From Solitalea koreensis (GTDB lineage Bacteria > Bacteroidota > Bacteroidia > Sphingobacteriales > Sphingobacteriaceae), in assembly GCF_900182575.1 (NCBI RefSeq), contig NZ_FXSZ01000008.1:1-64000 (forward strand): a stretch of DNA of 64,000 nt, in the 5' to 3' direction. Shown in pieces: positions 61,701 to 64,000 of this stretch (positions within the stretch are counted from its first letter, which is position 1; every line of letters begins with the position of its first letter). A program made the position numbers and the translations under genes. Under the pieces are notes generated by a model. That model made no database searches. It worked only from the letters and a program-made list of their open reading frames with translations, and was not told the origin of the DNA.

Positions 61701-64000
61701 GAATGTAACGGCGTGGCCTCTTTCAACAGGAAATATAGGTCCTGCTGGCCCATTTACTATTTGTAAGGGCGACCCTGATATTGTCCTAACCGTTACGAGT
61801 TCGGGAGCCGGTGATACTTATCAGTGGTTACTGAATAATACTCCTATACCTGGAGCAACAGGAAATACATATTCAGCTTACCAAACAGGTGATTATTCTG
61901 TATTGATTAGTAGTTCAAAAGGCTGTTCTAATTTGAGTTCGAATCTTGTCAAGGTTACCGTCAATCCATTACCAGATCCTAAAATTGTTGACGGTGGAGG
62001 TAGCAGCGTTAATTTCTGTGGTGGTGGTAGCATTACTGATTTGATGGTTAAAGATTCTACTCTTTATAGTGATTTCCAATGGAGAAGAGACGGAGTCGAT
62101 ATTATCGGAGCCAAATCTGCCAGGTATTTTGTTCCCCCAACTGCATTATCTGAAACCCATTCATATTCTGTTTATGTAACTGATGCAGCAACGGGATGCC
62201 AAGGTAGTACCTTGACGCCTGTAAATGTAAACAGTTACAAACCAACTGTAACGATTCAGGGTAATTTTACAGTTTGTGACCCTGGACCTGCAAGCCTATT
62301 TGTAACGACCCCGGCATTAACAATCGATTGGTACTATACTCCAACCAATACTCTTCCTATTACTTGGATTGCACAAGCAACGGCTACCCCGAATTTAAAT
62401 GCTACTCAAACAGGCTGGTACAAAGTAATCGCAAGTGATGGATCTTGCCCAGCTGGTTCTGATTCAGTACATGTTGTTATTGAGAAGATAGATCCGACTA
62501 TAATAGCTGGTGGACCAACCACCTTCTGTGGAACAACAACAGCTAAGGTTTTATTACAGGAAAATAAATACAATGATCCAATAAATTATACATATCAGTG
62601 GCAAAAAGATGGTACAAATATCGTTGGTGCGATATTTCCAACTTATGAAGCTACAGCATCTGGAAATTACAATGTAATTGTAACCAGTAAATTTGGGTGT
62701 TCCGGAAGTGCTGCTGCACCAATTGAAGTTATCGTTAACCCGCTTCCTGTTGCAAACTTTGATTTACCATCTGCAGCTTGCGCTCCTACAACAGGCATAG
62801 TTACATTTGTGAATACTAGTACAGGTACATCTTCATTAAGCTATAGTTGGACCACAAGCCCAAGCTTTGCAGCTCCGATTACCAGTGCTGATGCCAACAT
62901 TAACTTCACAGGACAACCCGCCGGTGTATATGATATTACCCTAACAGTAACTGATGGTAATTCCTGCCCGGCTACAATTACTAAACCATATACTTATAGC
63001 GGTAATAATCCAATTGCGGCATTTACCTTACCAGCTACTGAATGTCAAAACAATACAGTTACCCTAAATGCTGCGGGCTCATCATTTAGTGCTCCTGCAA
63101 CTAGTATAAGTTATAAATGGGATTTCTTTGATTCCTCGAATAATGCGATAGCTATTTCTGCTTCAAATGTTGCAAATCCTACCATAACGTTCCCGGCTAC
63201 TCCAGGTGTATCAACCAATTATAAAATACGCCTAACTGTAATTACAGATTTAGGCTGTTCTGATATTGTTGAACACGACATAATGATTAATCCGCAACCT
63301 CAGCTATCTCTTAACTTACCTAAAACGGATGTCTGTATTGGTGATGCACCATTTACATTATCCGGAGGTAATGAAACGAGTGGCATCTTAGGTGGAACTG
63401 AAACTTGGTCTGGCCCGGGTGTATCAGGTTCAACTTTTGATCCAAATGCAGCTGGCTTAGGTGCAAAATTGATAACCTATACTTATACTATTAATGGTTG
63501 TTCAAATTCAGTGACCTCATTCATTACAGTTCACCCAATGCCGGTTACAGTGATTAACTCCATTCCGGCTGCCAATGGATTAGGAGAAGTAGAAGTTTGT
63601 GATGGAGATCCCGTAAGCTTTACCGCTTCAGGTGCGGCAACATATGAGTGGTACAAAAACGGAACCACTCTAGGAATAACAGGTTCTACTTATTCAACTG
63701 CTGATGCAGGTGATTATTATGCACTAGGCACATCAGCATATGGTTGCATTACACAATCAAACACTATTAAAGTAATTGTAAACCCTATACCGGTTGCAAA
63801 CTTTATCTTACCATCAGATTGTGTACCAATGGCGGGCATTACATTCAATGGCTCAACCAGTTCTGTTACATCTCCTGCAAGTATAACCGATTACGCTTGG
63901 AATTTTGGGGATGGAACACCTGTAGTTAACGGAGCAAGTCCTGTTTCACCAGCCCACAGTTATGCTACAGCAGGTACTTATGCCGTAACTTTGACAGTAA
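55723..64000 (+). CDS. Giant multi-domain surface adhesin, T9SS cargo candidate (partial)
   Basis: Open from the ATG at 55723 to the window end: 2759 codons without a stop (checked at several positions). Signal peptide to about residue 39 (S-S-Y-A-Q). Residues about 40-265 form a jelly-roll type domain with T-Y-E-F-A-A-W-F-S and F-A-I-D-D-I-T-F. Then about 25 Ig-like modules of 80-85 residues, each with a Cys near the start, a Y-Q-W-Y-K-N-G-type strand and a G-C-T near the end, and from about residue 2345 PKD-like modules (Y-A-W-N-F-G-D-G-T-P). Modules at 58816-59082 and 59788-60054 are nearly identical in DNA. Probably a SprB-like gliding or attachment adhesin; a type B sorting domain is expected beyond the window. 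Confidence 0.92.
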   Translation, partial: MENNLYLLKSLKVCKKHFLLFSLLILGLNITNFTSSYAQVACNGTLGPAIPGAGINFGYATDLSKDYGPALASGLTNYSYWYPSILPATGSADLEDGSYGILRRLNTTISHPSGPWHTYDHDHTYYLDGKPDGFMYVVNADFAPGIFYQQEVTGLCSGTTYEFAAWFSNILKTTACGGTGKKPNILFEIRDKTTNALLGSYNSGDIPASNPNPIWTQKGFLFTVPVGTTSVVLKMINNNAGGCGNDFAIDDITFRMCGPSISMNPATGKQLCQGTSFTFSATVGAGYTNPDYLWQKSTDNGTTWSDLSLQTSNNITFPNVSTAQTGLYRVLVGSGGGNVYNPSCRVESPAIPLTVLPAPSVTANGGGNYCIGATITLSANPTTSLSYKWYKNGVAISGATGATYAFTASNSSQSGNYTVEAFNDYNCSSTSANVPVIINDPPAPVIQGPSSICQGDVATYKTTVPYVQYWWYVGNQSSQTQLIGTDPTLQISGGDQSYYKVVVKDANGCIGTSSAIKVTGGQPIKGDYTYVGGIPLCEGSSSTITFTKTGAGVDPGYFAWYRNGVIYRDGQWPYIISGNKKIYQDTIQQTITQPGKYQLWIENFNGCTGYTEKYFDVISYPIPQPQILQSGPTAFCGYSGASVSLSVSGSFTSYQWYKDGQIITGATGPSYTATTSGKYTVWVTSNAGCLGGSAETVVTVYPVPNPSIAPATGQSPTFCSGGFVDLVATPTGASNYIWYKDLVEIQNGPSNTFHATLPGSYTVKVTSTQSCDGTSAPFTVTVYDIPNPVVTPNTSAICAGTPLTLSVSPISPIATYTWYKIGSATALGTGTSYTINESIAGTYNYYVVASYSGGCSEQSNNATITVNALPSVLIPGNGSFEGCYPAGITIGVPSGQPGVNYTWTKDGAPYPLGDNQFSITVNQSGNYVLHADNGTCTANSLAQQVTIYNVAKPVISPPAAVCEPQTVTLSVTPVSGLNYQWYKNGAIYTGAGNTSSSITLSGAAASGSYYLRATDGHCPIDSDPVTVTINALPDATINPGPFVFCQGGAQLLSVPAQAGAAYQWKRNGSDISGATANTYTATLTGNYTVDVSFASGCTATSLAAVVTVNPNPIADITPAGPLTVCQGTPVNLSTPAQAGASYAWTRNGTATGTNSNTLAVTLSGDYQVTVTFTATGCSTVSNTVNVTVNPMPDVTLNGPGPYVFCQGGAQVISVPDQSASGVTYQWYNGATAIAGANAYSYTATSTGQYKVVATYPATTCTATSAVVNVTVNPNPVATVTPAGPLSGCTGDSFALSVTSSQAGVNYQWLIGGTPIVGATLNAYTATAAGNYSVLLTNPITGCTGTSNVVAITINPLPDATINPGPFVFCEGGAQLLSVPAQAGAAYQWKRNGSDISGATANTYTATLTGNYTVDVSFASGCTATSLAAVVTVNPNPIADITPAGSTTFCAGGSVTLTAPAQSGVSYQWYQGVTPVGTNSNSLLVTTGGSYTVTVTNTTTLCAAISAPLAITVNPTPVATITAGGPTSFCNPGSVTLSVPVQVGATYQWFQDGTPVGTNTNTYTASTSGNYTVTVSFATGCNVTSLSGIVVTVWDFAAPVVSAVGTLDFCTGGSVTLQVSPAVSGVTYNWYKSPSMTVLGAGPNFTTNVAGDYYVIATDTHTCSKTSNTVTVSENILPDVTLTNPGPHAFCNGSSVTFSVPFDPTYTYQWYRNGGIASGVSNTNLYTALATGKYKVVVTNSKGCINTSAEVDVTVWDIADPVISASSATTICSDATVILTINPFVSGATYQWTKDGVNIPGASNQTYIVSETIAGTYNFQVVASYPTGCSETSNIIPVTIKPLPIVTPITSTAIGFCDGGNGIIGITPSAGSTYSWTKDGASFGGNTSSITVIDGGSYQVTVTGSNGCTAQSTVFVVSEWIVTKPIIAVNGPTSFCDGNNVMLSVANPDPTVTYQWFNGASLVGTGNTYTATVSGSYTVVATDSHGCTNTSAPTNVTAWPLSTGNIGPAGPFTICKGDPDIVLTVTSSGAGDTYQWLLNNTPIPGATGNTYSAYQTGDYSVLISSSKGCSNLSSNLVKVTVNPLPDPKIVDGGGSSVNFCGGGSITDLMVKDSTLYSDFQWRRDGVDIIGAKSARYFVPPTALSETHSYSVYVTDAATGCQGSTLTPVNVNSYKPTVTIQGNFTVCDPGPASLFVTTPALTIDWYYTPTNTLPITWIAQATATPNLNATQTGWYKVIASDGSCPAGSDSVHVVIEKIDPTIIAGGPTTFCGTTTAKVLLQENKYNDPINYTYQWQKDGTNIVGAIFPTYEATASGNYNVIVTSKFGCSGSAAAPIEVIVNPLPVANFDLPSAACAPTTGIVTFVNTSTGTSSLSYSWTTSPSFAAPITSADANINFTGQPAGVYDITLTVTDGNSCPATITKPYTYSGNNPIAAFTLPATECQNNTVTLNAAGSSFSAPATSISYKWDFFDSSNNAIAISASNVANPTITFPATPGVSTNYKIRLTVITDLGCSDIVEHDIMINPQPQLSLNLPKTDVCIGDAPFTLSGGNETSGILGGTETWSGPGVSGSTFDPNAAGLGAKLITYTYTINGCSNSVTSFITVHPMPVTVINSIPAANGLGEVEVCDGDPVSFTASGAATYEWYKNGTTLGITGSTYSTADAGDYYALGTSAYGCITQSNTIKVIVNPIPVANFILPSDCVPMAGITFNGSTSSVTSPASITDYAWNFGDGTPVVNGASPVSPAHSYATAGTYAVTLTV
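58816..59082 (+). repeat. Intragenic long repeat, copy 1
   Basis: 267 bases matching 59788-60054 except for two bases (TGCCAAGG against TGTGAAGG). Encodes one Ig-like module with A-Y-Q-W-K-R-N-G. Confidence 0.95.
59788..60054 (+). repeat. Intragenic long repeat, copy 2
   Basis: Second copy, exactly 972 bases (324 codons, four modules) downstream of the first. Identity stops abruptly at GGCAGGA on the right side. Confidence 0.95.

Noticed and set aside
55723..64000. CRISPR-like or other short-repeat array in the giant gene
   Set aside because: The repeats are about 240 bases, in frame and protein-coding; there are no short palindromic repeats with unique spacers.

Overview
The window looks like part of the chromosome of a member of the Bacteroidota, most likely a Sphingobacteriales-type bacterium (genus not determinable by eye). 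The evidence is an AT-rich background, gene starts preceded by TAnnTTTG -7 boxes, a PorP/SprF protein, a type B type IX secretion (T9SS) sorting domain, type B ribosomal protein L31, a GlmU-family/tpiA/prmA/mpl cluster, many lipoproteins, GH97 and a plug-domain protein.

Region 1 (1-8.1 kb, minus strand): a truncated lipoprotein with a Pro-Ala linker and the start of a probable beta-helix enzyme, then a co-directional set of arylsulfatase, HAD phosphatase lipoprotein, DcaP-type porin, Dcu-type dicarboxylate transporter and DUF2490 barrel. This set could release, admit and import a small anionic substrate. The sulfatase is clearly GC-richer than its neighbours. Region 2 (8.3-14.1 kb, plus): a complete TetR / HlyD lipoprotein / two ATPases / two permeases ABC-2 exporter operon. 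Region 3 (14.1-26.8 kb): mixed housekeeping and stress genes (DsbD-N domain, 4Fe-4S mini-protein, EamA, GNAT, MGMT, DUF2147, glutathione peroxidase), three consecutive tRNA-Leu genes (GAG, CAG, UAG), a metzincin-like lipoprotein, VOC, O-methyltransferase, GH97, Dabb and an MBL hydrolase.

Region 4 (26.9-41.3 kb): core genes: lolA, ftsK, mpl, prmA, tpiA, a GlmU-family protein, rpmE2, ElaA-type GNAT, mce, then iscS-iscU-iscA, a long-chain acyl-CoA ligase and a HAD hydrolase.

Region 5 (41.4-51.5 kb) is an accessory island. It starts at an intact tRNA(CAU) gene and ends near a decayed tRNA(CAU) copy. Inside are a RadC/JAB fragment, small secreted unknowns, tandem-duplication scars, a frameshifted secreted gene, a 0.65 kb direct repeat flanking a large plug-domain protein, and a RecB-like nuclease / RNase H-like / SF1 helicase fusion whose 3' end is carried in both repeat copies. 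No integrase is visible.

Region 6 (51.7-64.0 kb, plus): a T9SS surface module: PorP/SprF, an 800-residue IgGFc-binding-domain protein with a type B sorting domain, and a giant adhesin (over 2,750 residues, open at the window end) made of about 25 Ig-like modules then PKD-like modules. It carries a GC-rich block and two nearly identical modules exactly 972 bases apart.
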